Shown: piece by piece, positions 9,663 through 17,550 of the stretch
Layout: each line of letters opens with the position of its first letter
Position numbering within the stretch: the stretch's first letter is position 1
DNA from: Planctomycetaceae bacterium
GTDB taxonomy: Bacteria > Planctomycetota > Planctomycetia > Pirellulales > Pirellulaceae
NCBI GenBank assembly: GCA_007694185.1
Contig: RECD01000181.1
Span: 1-42,684, forward strand
DNA: 42,684 bases
Direction of reading: 5' to 3'
Translations under genes and position numbers: made by a program
The notes under the pieces: model-generated
What the model was told of the DNA's origin: nothing
The model's database searches: none
The model's input: the letters and a program-made list of their open reading frames with translations, nothing else

Positions 9663-10624
9663 TTCGGCGTCGGTGGCCGATAATCGGCCAAATCGATCGA
9701 CCGAAACCAGCGGATCGTCTTTTCGAGGCCCTCGCGCAGCGGCACGCTCGGCTCCCAATTCAGCCGCTGGCGGGCCAGCGTGATGTCGGGCTGGCGTCGC
9801 GTCGGATCGTCCGGAGGCAAAGGGTTCTGAACCAGTTTCGAGCTGGAGCCCGACAGCTCGATGACCAAATCGGCCAATTCGCGGATCGTGAATTCTGTCG
9901 GATTGCCAATATTGACCGGTCCGATGAAGTCGTCCGGGCCGTTCATCATCGCGATGATCGCGTCGACCAAATCGTCGCGATAGCAAAACGACCGGGTCTG
10001 CTCCCCATCACCGAAAATCGTGATCGGTTCGCCTGCTAAGGCCTGGCGAATGAAATTGGACACCACGCGGCCGTCGTACGGATGCATCCGCGGGCCGTAG
10101 GTGTTGAAGATCCGCACGATCCGAATGTCCACTCCATTGGAGCGGTGGTAATCCATGAACAGCGTCTCCGCGACCCGCTTCCCCTCGTCGTAGCAGGCCC
10201 GTGGCCCGATCGGATTGACGCACCCGCGATAGCTCTCGGGTTGCGGATGCACTTCCGGGTCGCCGTAGATCTCGCTGGTGCTGGCCTGCAAGACCCTTGC
10301 GCCGCAGCGTTTCGCGATCCCCAGCATGTTGATCGACCCCAACACCGAGGTCTTGATCGTCTTGATCGGGTTGTATTGGTAGTGCCCGGGGGCGGCGGGG
10401 CAGGCCATGTTGTAAATCTGGTCCACTTCCAGGTGGATCGGCAAGGTGATGTCGTGCCGGATCAACTCGAAGTTGGGCTTGTCGAGCAGGTGGGTGACGT
10501 TCGTCTTCTGGCTGGTGAAGAAATTATCGAGACAGATGACGTCGTGTCCGTCGGCCACCAGTCGCTCGCAGAGGTGCGAACCGAGAAAGCCGGCTCCGCC
10601 GGTTACGAGAATACGTTGAATCAT
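9653..10624 (-). CDS. UDP-glucuronate decarboxylase-like NAD-dependent epimerase/dehydratase
   Basis: Extended short-chain dehydrogenase that most resembles UDP-glucuronate decarboxylase (UXS, making UDP-xylose). Seen: the Rossmann motif [10 protein letters not shown] at 9-18, the active-site triad Thr116-Ser117-Glu118 (STSEIYGDP; the Glu is typical of UXS), Tyr145 and Lys149 in YDEGK, and family stretches such as [18 protein letters not shown] and [20 protein letters not shown]. The protein is 323 residues, the length of soluble bacterial UXS without a membrane anchor. The start ATG at 10624 yields [10 protein letters not shown], which fits the family exactly. It is convergent with serS and overlaps it by 10 bp. 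The product would feed polysaccharide synthesis, but no glycosyltransferase is nearby. dTDP-glucose dehydratase is less likely. Confidence 0.9.
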   Translation of the reverse strand: MIQRILVTGGAGFLGSHLCERLVADGHDVICLDNFFTSQKTNVTHLLDKPNFELIRHDITLPIHLEVDQIYNMACPAAPGHYQYNPIKTIKTSVLGSINMLGIAKRCGARVLQASTSEIYGDPEVHPQPESYRGCVNPIGPRACYDEGKRVAETLFMDYHRSNGVDIRIVRIFNTYGPRMHPYDGRVVSNFIRQALAGEPITIFGDGEQTRSFCYRDDLVDAIIAMMNGPDDFIGPVNIGNPTEFTIRELADLVIELSGSSSKLVQNPLPPDDPTRRQPDITLARQRLNWEPSVPLREGLEKTIRWFRSIDLADYRPPTPNYA

Positions 10625-10684
10625 CAGGCCTATCGGCTGAAAGAAAGGGAACTGCGGGAAACCCGGCCGCGAAACCTGCGGCAG

Positions 10685-10709
10685 CCTGGGACCGGCCCGG
10701 TCCTCCAGG
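10685..10709. other. Hairpin in the divergent epimerase / pterin-synthase intergenic region
   Basis: GGACCG (10689-10694) pairs with CGGTCC (10698-10703), with an outer CCTGG/CCAGG pair at 10685-10689 and 10705-10709 across a small bulge. It lies in the shared 5' region of two divergent genes; function unknown. Confidence 0.3.
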
Positions 10710-10825
10710 TTGGCGACCGCAGTATAGTCAACGATCTGGACGAACGGCCGCTAGCCCAGGCCAAAACAGGCTGAACTCAGGGCCGGTTCGAATCAACGCC
10801 CTTCCCTCATGAATTGGTCGCAGAA

Positions 10826-11329
10826 ATGTCAGATTCCGCAGCTCCCGCAGTCTACCGAGTTGAGGTCTCCAAGGAGGCGTTCACCTTTGCGGCAGCCCAC
10901 TTCATCACCTTCGCCAAGGACATATGCGAGCGCATCCACGGTCACAATTACGGCGTCCGTGTGACCGTCGAGGGGCCGCTGGATGAAAATCGTTACGTCG
11001 TCGACTTCATCGCCTTGCGTGACGCGGTCCTGGAAATCACCTCCCAGTTGGACCACCACGTTCTGCTGCCGACCGACCACCAAGAAATCATCGTCTCTCA
11101 GGACGAACGAGAAACGACCGCCCGTTTTCGCGATCGGCGGTGGGTGTTCCCGAACGAGGATTGCGTGCTGCTGCCGGTGATCAACACGACCGCAGAGGAA
11201 ATCGCTCGAGTGATCCTGGAACAGATTCGCGAACGGACTCGCGACAAGTTCGGTGACGCGATCTCGATGATCGAGGTCGCTGTTGACGAAAATTGCGGAC
11301 AATGGGGGATCTGCCGCACAGCCTGGTGA
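10826..11329 (+). CDS. 6-pyruvoyltetrahydropterin synthase / QueD-family protein with an inserted segment
   Basis: T-fold zinc enzyme acting on dihydroneopterin triphosphate, either in queuosine synthesis (QueD) or in tetrahydropterin synthesis. Seen in the 167-residue protein: zinc ligands His25 (AAAHF), His38 and His40 (HGHNY), with the catalytic Cys34 in CERIHGH, and the DHHVLL segment that contains the catalytic His/Asp pair. Between this segment and the NTTAEEIARVI helix there is an extra stretch of about 35-40 residues (IIVSQDERETTARFRDRRW and beyond) not found in the 120-residue QueD. The ATG at 10826 is preferred; a TTG at 10814 would add four residues. Neither has a clear ribosome site. 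No queC, queE or queF is adjacent, so the physiological product cannot be decided from this window. Confidence 0.87.
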   Translation: MSDSAAPAVYRVEVSKEAFTFAAAHFITFAKDICERIHGHNYGVRVTVEGPLDENRYVVDFIALRDAVLEITSQLDHHVLLPTDHQEIIVSQDERETTARFRDRRWVFPNEDCVLLPVINTTAEEIARVILEQIRERTRDKFGDAISMIEVAVDENCGQWGICRTAW

Positions 11330-11346
11330 CCCGAATCGCTGCCTCG

Positions 11347-11365
11347 GGGCGTGATTTTCACGCCC
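11347..11365. terminator. Hairpin after the pterin-synthase gene
   Basis: GGGCGTGA (11347-11354) and TCACGCCC (11358-11365) form a perfect 8-bp stem with a three-T loop, 17 nt after the stop codon. A T-rich stretch (TTATTTTTT) occurs about 25 nt further on rather than directly after the stem, so termination is plausible but not certain. Confidence 0.45.
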
Positions 11366-11606
11366 AGTCGATCGCGTCGTTATTTTTTGCGGAATCGTCA
11401 AAGTTTACCTGCTCACCCGCCGATCCTAGCTTTCGGGCGAAGGAACCGCGCCGCCTGTGGCGGAGTCGGTTTCGGCGTGTGGGGGGCTTCCACACTCCAT
11501 CCCGATCAATCAGTCCGTGATCTCGAACCACTCCCGTTGCGCAAGCGTCGGCGGGGGAGAGGGTTTGCGCGGCCGGAGGGTCGGGGTTAGCAACGGAAGT
11601 CATCGG

Positions 11607-13961
11607 ATGAATCAGACGATCTTCAAGTCCGCCGCCTGCGTTCAATTGCTGCTCGCCCTGGTGATGGCGACCGGTTGCGCGACGACCCAGCCGTTTTTCG
11701 CTGGCGAATCGCCCGACCTGCAGTACTACCTTCACGCCGCGACCCGGGTGGAATACCCCGACGTGCATGTGGAGAGTCTGGCCGAGACGACCGAGTCGTT
11801 GCCGCCGCTGACGCTGGATAACCACGCCTACGCGGAATATTGGGATCTCGATCTCGAGGAATGCGTTTCGATCGCGTTGCAGAACGCCAAGTTCTTCTTC
11901 ACGACCAGCGGCACGGCCGAGATCCGCCAAAACGTGGGTTCCCAATTCACCAGTGGCACGTCCGACCAATTCGGCAGCGTTTACGACATCGCGGTGCAGC
12001 AGAGCACCACGCAGTCGATCCCTTTGACGGTCGACGGCCAAGGCAACCGAGTACTTCCTCGGGGTGCCATTCGGTCGAATCAGGTGGGAGGGGTCGAGGA
12101 CGCGCTCGCCGAGTTCGACGCGCAAACCAGCAGCTTCTTGAGCTGGAACAACACCGATCGGCCTCGCAACGCCGGGGGTACAAACCCGTTCAATCCCCAA
12201 TTCTTCCAGGCGGATGATGTCACCCAGCAGAGCGCGATCAGCAAGCGAATGGCGACCGGTGGCGTCGCGACGCTGCGCCAGCAAACGCTGTACGGCTCCA
12301 ACAACATCGAGGTAAACCCACAGGTTCGGAATTTCCGCAGCGACTGGACGGCGTTGGTGGAGGCCCAGATTCAGCACCCGTTGATGCGGAATCGCGGCAC
12401 CCTGGTCAATCGGATTCCGGTCGTGCTGGCGAGCCTCAACGAAGACATCGCGATCACCGATTTCGAATCCCAGGTCCGCAACCTGGTCCGAGATGTCGAG
12501 GTCGCTTATTGGGATCTCTATCTCGCCTACCGCAACGTCGCGACGACGATGGTGGGGCGGAACAGTTCCCAAGCGACGGCCCAGTTCGCGAAACTGAATT
12601 TGGAGGGTGGGACCGGGACGAAGCAAGACCTCGCTCAGGCGACCGAACAGTACTTCCAGTTCAAGGGCCAACTCGAATCGGCCCTGGCCGGTTCGAACCT
12701 GCCAGGTATCGATCGCCAAGGGGTTTATGGTGCCGAGCGCGCCCTGCGGGAAAAATTGGGCCTCGCCCCGACTGACGGCCGCCTGATTCGCCCGATCACC
12801 GAGCCCACGATCGCCTGGGTCGAGTTCGATTGGTACGAAATCGTCGCCCAATCGCTCTATCTCGCTCCCGAATTGCGTCGGACAAAAACTCGGATCAAAC
12901 AGAACGAATTGGAACTGATCACGGCGAAAAACCAAATCCTACCGGAAGTCAACTTGTCGCTGCTCTACCGCTGGGTCGGTGTCGGCGATGAATACGGACT
13001 GGGACGCGGTTCCAACCCGCGGTTCCCCGACCCCGGATCGACCGCGCTGGGCGAGTTGACCAGCGGCGATTTCCAAGAAGCGGCCGTCCGACTCGATATC
13101 CAACCGGCCGCGATCGGTTCGCGCCGGGAGTTGGCGCGAATCCGCAACGCCCAATTCCGGCTCGGGAAAGAGCGAGCCTTTCTGCAAGAGCAAGAACGGC
13201 TGTACGTCAGCCAACTCAGCGACGCGATCGGTAAGCTCCGCAGCCACTACGGCTTGGTGCAAACCAACGCCCGCCGGTGGCAAGCATCCGAGCAGGAAGT
13301 GCAAGCGCGATTGGCCGAATACAAAGGTGGACGGACCGCCGTGAATACCGTGCTTCAGAGCCAAATTCGTCGCGCCCAAGCCCAGATCGACTACTACCGT
13401 TCGTTGACCGAGTACAACAAATCGATCAATTACGTCCACTACCTGAAGGGGACTTTGCTTCAACAAAACGGGATCGACATCGCCGAGGGCCCCTGGCACG
13501 CTAAGGCCTACTGGGACGCCCTGGAAAGGGCTCGCGAACGGAGTGCGGGACACCCTTGGCAATACGGGGTCCAGCGGCCCGCAGCGGTTCGTCAGGGCGA
13601 GATCGCCGATCCCGAATCGGTCCCGACCCGACGACCGACGACGGTTCACGATGCCGAGTTGCCAGCACCCGCGTCCGGTATCGGCTTGCCCGACGGTGGG
13701 TTTCCCGATGTCGAACTGCATGAGTTCGAAGGGGCCTTGAACGGGCCGCTGGGATGGGAGCCGATGCTCGGTGAGCCCGGCGGTCGCGGCCCGGTTTCGG
13801 TAAACGACACCCCGCTCAGCCGCCTCCAAACTCCTACCCAAATGATGCGGGTCGAACCGACCGGGCATGCCGCCGTCGTCGGATCAGGGGTCGAACGGCA
13901 GGCGGACGGGCCACCTCCCACACCCGTGCGACGCAAGGCGGCTTGGGTTCCGTCGAATTGA
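11607..13961 (+). CDS. TolC-like outer-membrane efflux lipoprotein
   Basis: Predicted outer-membrane channel component of an efflux or type I export system (OEP/TolC family). The true start is the ATG at 11607, giving MNQTIFKSAACVQLLLALVM followed by the lipobox ATGC, with Cys24 as the lipidation site; the frame is open upstream to 11457 but that part carries no signal. The mature protein shows long helical repeats with the TolC-type pattern (LVRDVEVAYWDLYLAYRNV; KLNLEGGTGTKQDLAQATEQ; second repeat around ELRRTKTRIKQNELELITAK and RRAQAQIDYYRSLTEYNKSI). About 140 residues after the last helix form a Pro/Gly-rich tail with no family counterpart, making the protein 784 residues against about 450-500 for TolC. 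No membrane-fusion protein or inner-membrane pump gene is adjacent, so its partner is unknown. Confidence 0.87.
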   Translation: MNQTIFKSAACVQLLLALVMATGCATTQPFFAGESPDLQYYLHAATRVEYPDVHVESLAETTESLPPLTLDNHAYAEYWDLDLEECVSIALQNAKFFFTTSGTAEIRQNVGSQFTSGTSDQFGSVYDIAVQQSTTQSIPLTVDGQGNRVLPRGAIRSNQVGGVEDALAEFDAQTSSFLSWNNTDRPRNAGGTNPFNPQFFQADDVTQQSAISKRMATGGVATLRQQTLYGSNNIEVNPQVRNFRSDWTALVEAQIQHPLMRNRGTLVNRIPVVLASLNEDIAITDFESQVRNLVRDVEVAYWDLYLAYRNVATTMVGRNSSQATAQFAKLNLEGGTGTKQDLAQATEQYFQFKGQLESALAGSNLPGIDRQGVYGAERALREKLGLAPTDGRLIRPITEPTIAWVEFDWYEIVAQSLYLAPELRRTKTRIKQNELELITAKNQILPEVNLSLLYRWVGVGDEYGLGRGSNPRFPDPGSTALGELTSGDFQEAAVRLDIQPAAIGSRRELARIRNAQFRLGKERAFLQEQERLYVSQLSDAIGKLRSHYGLVQTNARRWQASEQEVQARLAEYKGGRTAVNTVLQSQIRRAQAQIDYYRSLTEYNKSINYVHYLKGTLLQQNGIDIAEGPWHAKAYWDALERARERSAGHPWQYGVQRPAAVRQGEIADPESVPTRRPTTVHDAELPAPASGIGLPDGGFPDVELHEFEGALNGPLGWEPMLGEPGGRGPVSVNDTPLSRLQTPTQMMRVEPTGHAAVVGSGVERQADGPPPTPVRRKAAWVPSN

Positions 13962-13987
13962 CGGGCACCAGCTTGTTCGGGCAACTT

Positions 13988-14013
13988 CGGGGATTTCGCT
14001 TGAAATCGCCCCG
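13988..14013. terminator. Hairpin downstream of the TolC-like gene
   Basis: CGGGGATTTC (13988-13997) pairs with GAAATC-g-CCCCG (14002-14013) around a GCTT loop, with a single bulged G. It starts 27 nt after the stop codon. There is no T-tract, so it may be a 3'-end stabilising structure or a factor-dependent terminator. Confidence 0.45.
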
Positions 14014-14148
14014 GCGAGGGGCGACACTCTGACCCGAGCTTAGCCAGTCGCCTGATCGGGCGATCCGGTTTCATCAAGAGGCTTCCGAGGCCGGGCGGGT
14101 GCGAGTCACCGCCTAGGGCCAACGCTTCCCCTTGTCTGGAGTGGTCAT

Positions 14149-14991
14149 TTGGGTGAGGACGAGCTGCTGATTTTTTTGGTGGCGATCGCGCTCACGGTGA
14201 GCTTCGCCCCCAAAACACTCGGGTTATTCATTCACCGGCTTTTTCGTCGCGACAATCCGGCAGCCGGATTGCCGCCGCTGGCGTTGGCCACCTCGGTCCT
14301 CTGGATCGCCTATGTGCTGACAAACCACGCCGATCCCAGCGTCACCGGCTTCTACACCTTCTTTTATCTCGTGATCGGCATGGCCGCCGTGATCGGTCTG
14401 GGGTTCAAGGTGCCGCAGGCCTACGGACTCAGGGTTCATGTCGACATCTACCAACGACGGAACCTCGCCGTTTCCCTCGTCGTCTCGGGGTTCGCGATAG
14501 CGACGGGAATGATCTATGGCGGATCGGTGTGGGGCGAGGCCGATGCCGTCGGTGACGACGAGGGTGGCTGGTGGATTCCCGGGGGCTTTTTTCTAGCCGG
14601 CTGGTCGATCCTGTTGTTGGCCGTGTGGGTCTACATCCGCGGTGAATCGAAATCTTTGCGAGCCAGCCTCGTGCAGGATCGCGACCTCCCTGCCGCCCGC
14701 GCGGTGACCGTCTACCTGCTCGGGATCGCGAGCATGATCACCGAAGGGGTGGCTGGTGATTTTTGGGGTTGGAGCGAAGGCTTGTTGGGGTTGGGGATCA
14801 TCGCCGGGATGATCTTGACCCACCAGCTTTGTGCTCGCAGGGTGCCGGTCTTGATGACCACCGTCGAATCTCAGACCCTCGGTAAGGTCGACCTCCGGCA
14901 ATTCGAGGCGATCGCGTACGCCGCGTTGACGGTCACGTTTTGGTTGATCCGACGGACTCTCGATTCCTGGGCGATCGGGGTGGACCGTTGA
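14149..14991 (+). CDS. DUF350-like integral membrane protein, first gene of an ATP-grasp ligase operon
   Basis: Polytopic membrane protein of 280 residues with seven or eight predicted hydrophobic segments (about 5-25, 40-60, 67-87, 105-125, 142-162, 185-205, 213-233, 250-270). The pattern 'charged helix end, then small hydrophobic residues and Gly' in YQRRNLAVSLVVSGFAIATG and again in LVQDRDLPAARAVTVYLLGI is reminiscent of the repeated DUF350 (YjfL) unit, which in other bacteria sits beside glutathionylspermidine-synthase-like ligases, as here. The TTG start at 14149 is supported by GGAG at 14138-14141. The stop codon TGA overlaps the TTG start of the next gene (TTGA), indicating translational coupling. 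The DUF350 assignment is a pattern-level inference; a generic membrane protein is the fallback. Confidence 0.7.
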   Translation: MGEDELLIFLVAIALTVSFAPKTLGLFIHRLFRRDNPAAGLPPLALATSVLWIAYVLTNHADPSVTGFYTFFYLVIGMAAVIGLGFKVPQAYGLRVHVDIYQRRNLAVSLVVSGFAIATGMIYGGSVWGEADAVGDDEGGWWIPGGFFLAGWSILLLAVWVYIRGESKSLRASLVQDRDLPAARAVTVYLLGIASMITEGVAGDFWGWSEGLLGLGIIAGMILTHQLCARRVPVLMTTVESQTLGKVDLRQFEAIAYAALTVTFWLIRRTLDSWAIGVDR

Positions 14992-16181
14992 GAAGCGTGC
15001 GTTGGCAAATCACACCCGCGGAGTTCCAAGACGTCATCCGGAAGTTGCGGTTCCGGTATTTCAAATGGGACGCGTTCGTGACCGGCAGCCTCAACGTGGT
15101 CCCCGAAAGCATCGTCCTCTCGCAGGAAGAACATGAGGAGATCGTCGGTCTGGCCGAACGCTTGGCGGCGATCCTTCGCGACATCGAACGACGGGCGAAG
15201 GCCTGCCCCGAGGTGCTTCGGCGGATCGGGATCCCCGGGCCGGTGGCGGAATTGATCGCGCGCGAACCGGACTCTCCGCTTCAATTGGCCCGTTACGACT
15301 TCTTCCCGCGTCCCGAAGGCGGTTGGGCCGTCTCCGAGTTCAATGAGGACGTCCCCGGCGGGTTCAACGAAGTGATCGCGGCCGCCGAATTGCTCGGTCA
15401 GCACCATCCCGGCTTGCGGTTCGTCGATCGATTTGCCGAACGGTTTTTGGCCGCCCTACCCGATTCCGGCCGAATCGCCCTGATGTACGCTACTGGCTAT
15501 TCCGAGGACATGCAGCACATGCTGGTCCTGGAGTCCCTGCTCCAGGCCCGCGGCCAACCGACGGTGCTCTGTTCCCCCCGTCATCTGGGAATGTGGTTCG
15601 GGAAGCCGACGGTTCATGGCCAACGGATCGCCGCGGCCGTGCGGTTCTATCCGGGCGAATGGTTTGCTCTGCTGGAGAATCACCGAACCTGGAAACGCGC
15701 GGCGGATCGGCTGTCGATGATGAACCCGTTGACCCGGCTGATTTCGCAGAGCAAGGCCGTCTTCGCGGTCTGGGATGAGCCCGACATGGTCAGTTGCACT
15801 GACCGCGATTGGCTGCACACCCTGGCGCCTCACACCGAATACTTTTCTCCCCAGCAGGAATCCGAACTGGTCGCGCGGCCTGCCGATTGGGTGATCAAGG
15901 CTAACTTTGGTCGCATGGGCGAAAACGTGGTGATGGGCAGCTTGGTGACCTCGGACGAATGGTTTCGGACGATCCGAGAAGTTCAGGGATGCCCTCAAGA
16001 TTTCGTGATCCAGCGTTGCTTCTCCGTCGCACCGATGGAATTTTCCGACGGCCCCCGTTTCCCGGCGATCGGTGCCTTTCTGATCAACGGTCGCTTTGCA
16101 GGCTATTACAGCCGCATCGCGTCCCAACCCTTCCTAACCCACCAGGCAACCTATGTCCCGACTGTGGTCGATCCTCAATAG
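14988..16181 (+). CDS. Glutathionylspermidine synthase-like ATP-grasp amide ligase
   Basis: Stand-alone synthetase domain of the glutathionylspermidine synthase family (YgiC/YjfC type), an ATP-grasp ligase that forms an amide bond between a carboxylate and an amine. There is no N-terminal CHAP amidase domain, unlike the bifunctional E. coli Gss. Family features: RYDFFPRPEGGWAVSEFNED (substrate/metal region), PGGFNEV, VIKANFGRMGENV (ATP-binding loop), and the closing GAFLINGRFAGYYSRI with conserved Arg, then a Thr-His near the end. The TTG at 14988 shares TGA with the upstream stop; a GTG at 14997 is an alternative and an ATG-like start at 14940 would overlap the membrane gene by 52 bp. About 397 residues. 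The true substrates are unknown: glutathionylspermidine itself is not expected in planctomycetes, and related ligases are suspected to modify peptides or small amines. Confidence 0.87.
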   Translation: MRSVRWQITPAEFQDVIRKLRFRYFKWDAFVTGSLNVVPESIVLSQEEHEEIVGLAERLAAILRDIERRAKACPEVLRRIGIPGPVAELIAREPDSPLQLARYDFFPRPEGGWAVSEFNEDVPGGFNEVIAAAELLGQHHPGLRFVDRFAERFLAALPDSGRIALMYATGYSEDMQHMLVLESLLQARGQPTVLCSPRHLGMWFGKPTVHGQRIAAAVRFYPGEWFALLENHRTWKRAADRLSMMNPLTRLISQSKAVFAVWDEPDMVSCTDRDWLHTLAPHTEYFSPQQESELVARPADWVIKANFGRMGENVVMGSLVTSDEWFRTIREVQGCPQDFVIQRCFSVAPMEFSDGPRFPAIGAFLINGRFAGYYSRIASQPFLTHQATYVPTVVDPQ

Positions 16182-17151
16182 CCTACTGAGCTGGGTCGGT
16201 CGCATCCGCATCCCGATCCCCCGTTGGCGAAAAACCGATGTTCTGGTGGGCGATCCTTCCGCCCTCGATGCGCTCGGGAGTACCCGGTGGAAGGACTTCA
16301 CGACCGCGGAACGGCTGTTTGATGTCTGGGCTCCACTGCCCGGGAGTGTTTGGGAACCGTTTCATTGCGCCACCCTGTTCGCTGCTCTGGATCGCATCCC
16401 TCCGCAGCGATTGGGACCACTGCCGGAAGCGGCGGTTCCGCCCTGGCTCCGTGGCGAACTGCCCGCACCTTCGTGGCTCGACCGTGATACCTGGCTGATC
16501 GTCGACTCGCCTCCTGTGCTCAGTATCGCCGTCGCGGCCCAGGTCGCTTCCCTCCGCCTGGCTCAACCCGTTTGCACCTTCGACAACTGGCCAAATCCCT
16601 TGGGTTTGGTCCGTCCGGAGCGGGCGCTGGCGGCGCTATTGCATTTCGCCCCTTGGCTGGAACACGCCCGTCGCGGTTGGACCGCGGACTTGCCGCCGAT
16701 GTGGGTTTGCGACGGCGAACGGTTGGGATGGGCCCCCGGCCGGCCCGGCCAATTCGACAACCGCTACTTTCTCGACGATTCGATCCTGCCGGGACCAGCG
16801 GTCTTGATGCACGCCGGCATTCGCAAGCTGGTCTACGCGACGCTCGGGAGCGTCGAATCACCACCGTCCAAGATTGTCGGGGACCAGGCGGTCGGACCAG
16901 CCCCGGCACCCGAGGTTCAATCCGGCCTGAAGGTCTCGCCGGACCTGACGGCGTATTTGGCCGAACTGCGGCGGGCGGGAATCGAAGTTCAAGGGCTGGC
17001 ACTGGGATCGCTCGACCGCTGGCGGCTCGGCCCGGTTCCCTTGATACTGGACACCAAGCCTCGCGACCAGGTCAATCGTGGCAGCTTCTTTCGGTCGAGT
17101 GCCGGCGGCTTTGGCGCACCGATCCCCGAACCCTCCTCGAGCTCGGGTTAA
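16153..17151 (+). CDS. Unrecognised protein, third gene of the DUF350/ATP-grasp operon
   Basis: I do not recognise this 332-residue protein. It starts inside the ligase gene (29-bp overlap), which argues for coupled translation and a shared task. The N-terminus ([20 protein letters not shown]) is amphipathic and could touch the membrane; there is no signal peptide. Notable conserved-looking blocks: [63 protein letters not shown] and [11 protein letters not shown]. The repeated Phe-Asp-Asn and Asp-Asp motifs look like an enzyme or metal site but no known catalytic signature is complete. The last 30 residues are Ser/Gly/Pro-rich. Its stop overlaps the stop of the convergent ferredoxin gene by 4 bp. 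Confidence 0.8.
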   Translation: MSRLWSILNSLLSWVGRIRIPIPRWRKTDVLVGDPSALDALGSTRWKDFTTAERLFDVWAPLPGSVWEPFHCATLFAALDRIPPQRLGPLPEAAVPPWLRGELPAPSWLDRDTWLIVDSPPVLSIAVAAQVASLRLAQPVCTFDNWPNPLGLVRPERALAALLHFAPWLEHARRGWTADLPPMWVCDGERLGWAPGRPGQFDNRYFLDDSILPGPAVLMHAGIRKLVYATLGSVESPPSKIVGDQAVGPAPAPEVQSGLKVSPDLTAYLAELRRAGIEVQGLALGSLDRWRLGPVPLILDTKPRDQVNRGSFFRSSAGGFGAPIPEPSSSSG

Positions 17152-17426
17152 GAGTCGCAGAGCGGCTTTTTCTTATCGGTGATCGAAGGCGACTTTTCCG
17201 ACATCTCGGCATTCAGATCCTTGTAGCTAGCCCACTCGGCCGGCAGGTTGTCTTCGTGGAAGATCGCTTCTACCGGGCATTCCGGGACGCAGGCCTCACA
17301 GTCGATGCACTCTTCGGGGTGGATGTACAACATCGACTCCCCCTCATAAAAGCACTCCACCGGGCAAACGACCACGCAATCGGTGTAGCGACAACCGTCG
17401 CAGGGCTGGGCCACCACATGGGTCAT
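17148..17426 (-). CDS. Seven-iron ferredoxin (3Fe-4S + 4Fe-4S)
   Basis: Small electron carrier of 92 residues of the Azotobacter FdI/FdxA type. The first cluster motif is Cys9-x2-Cys12-x4-Cys17-x3-Cys21-Pro, where the spacing typical of seven-iron ferredoxins replaces one ligand arrangement (3Fe-4S site with Cys25 available for the second cluster). The second motif is [12 protein letters not shown], with the last ligand before Pro binding back. The segment [20 protein letters not shown] is diagnostic of this group. A ribosome site GGGAG lies 8 nt before the ATG at 17426. It follows sufD by 124 bp on the same strand, so it may be read with the suf genes and serve as an Fe-S client or electron donor there; separate transcription is equally possible. 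Confidence 0.93.
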   Translation of the reverse strand: MTHVVAQPCDGCRYTDCVVVCPVECFYEGESMLYIHPEECIDCEACVPECPVEAIFHEDNLPAEWASYKDLNAEMSEKSPSITDKKKPLCDS

Positions 17427-17550
17427 ATTTAATACTCCCTATCAGGAAACGGGCAGGTTGTGAACAACGATCGGATGGAAACTGGCAGCGACGGCGTCAG
17501 GCAGAGTACGCTCCCGTTCGGCCGGCTTTCGAAACATTAAACGGCGGGAC

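Noticed and set aside
8418-9986. Long open frame on the minus strand, antisense to serS
   Set aside because: It mirrors serS, runs past its 3' end into the epimerase gene and shows no protein family character; a GC-rich third-position bias opens such frames.
10782-10795. tRNA-like T-loop sequence GGTTCGAATC
   Set aside because: The flanking bases do not form a T-stem or an acceptor stem, and no anticodon arm can be found nearby.
11358-12935. Long open frame on the minus strand, antisense to the TolC-like gene
   Set aside because: Shadow of the coding strand with repetitive Arg/Gly/Asp composition; the plus-strand gene has a signal, lipobox and family repeats.
14940-14987. Upstream ATG-like start for the glutathionylspermidine-synthase-like gene
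   Set aside because: It would overlap the membrane gene by 52 bp and add residues (VDPTDSRFLGDRGG) without family likeness; the TTGA overlap at 14988 is a better coupling.
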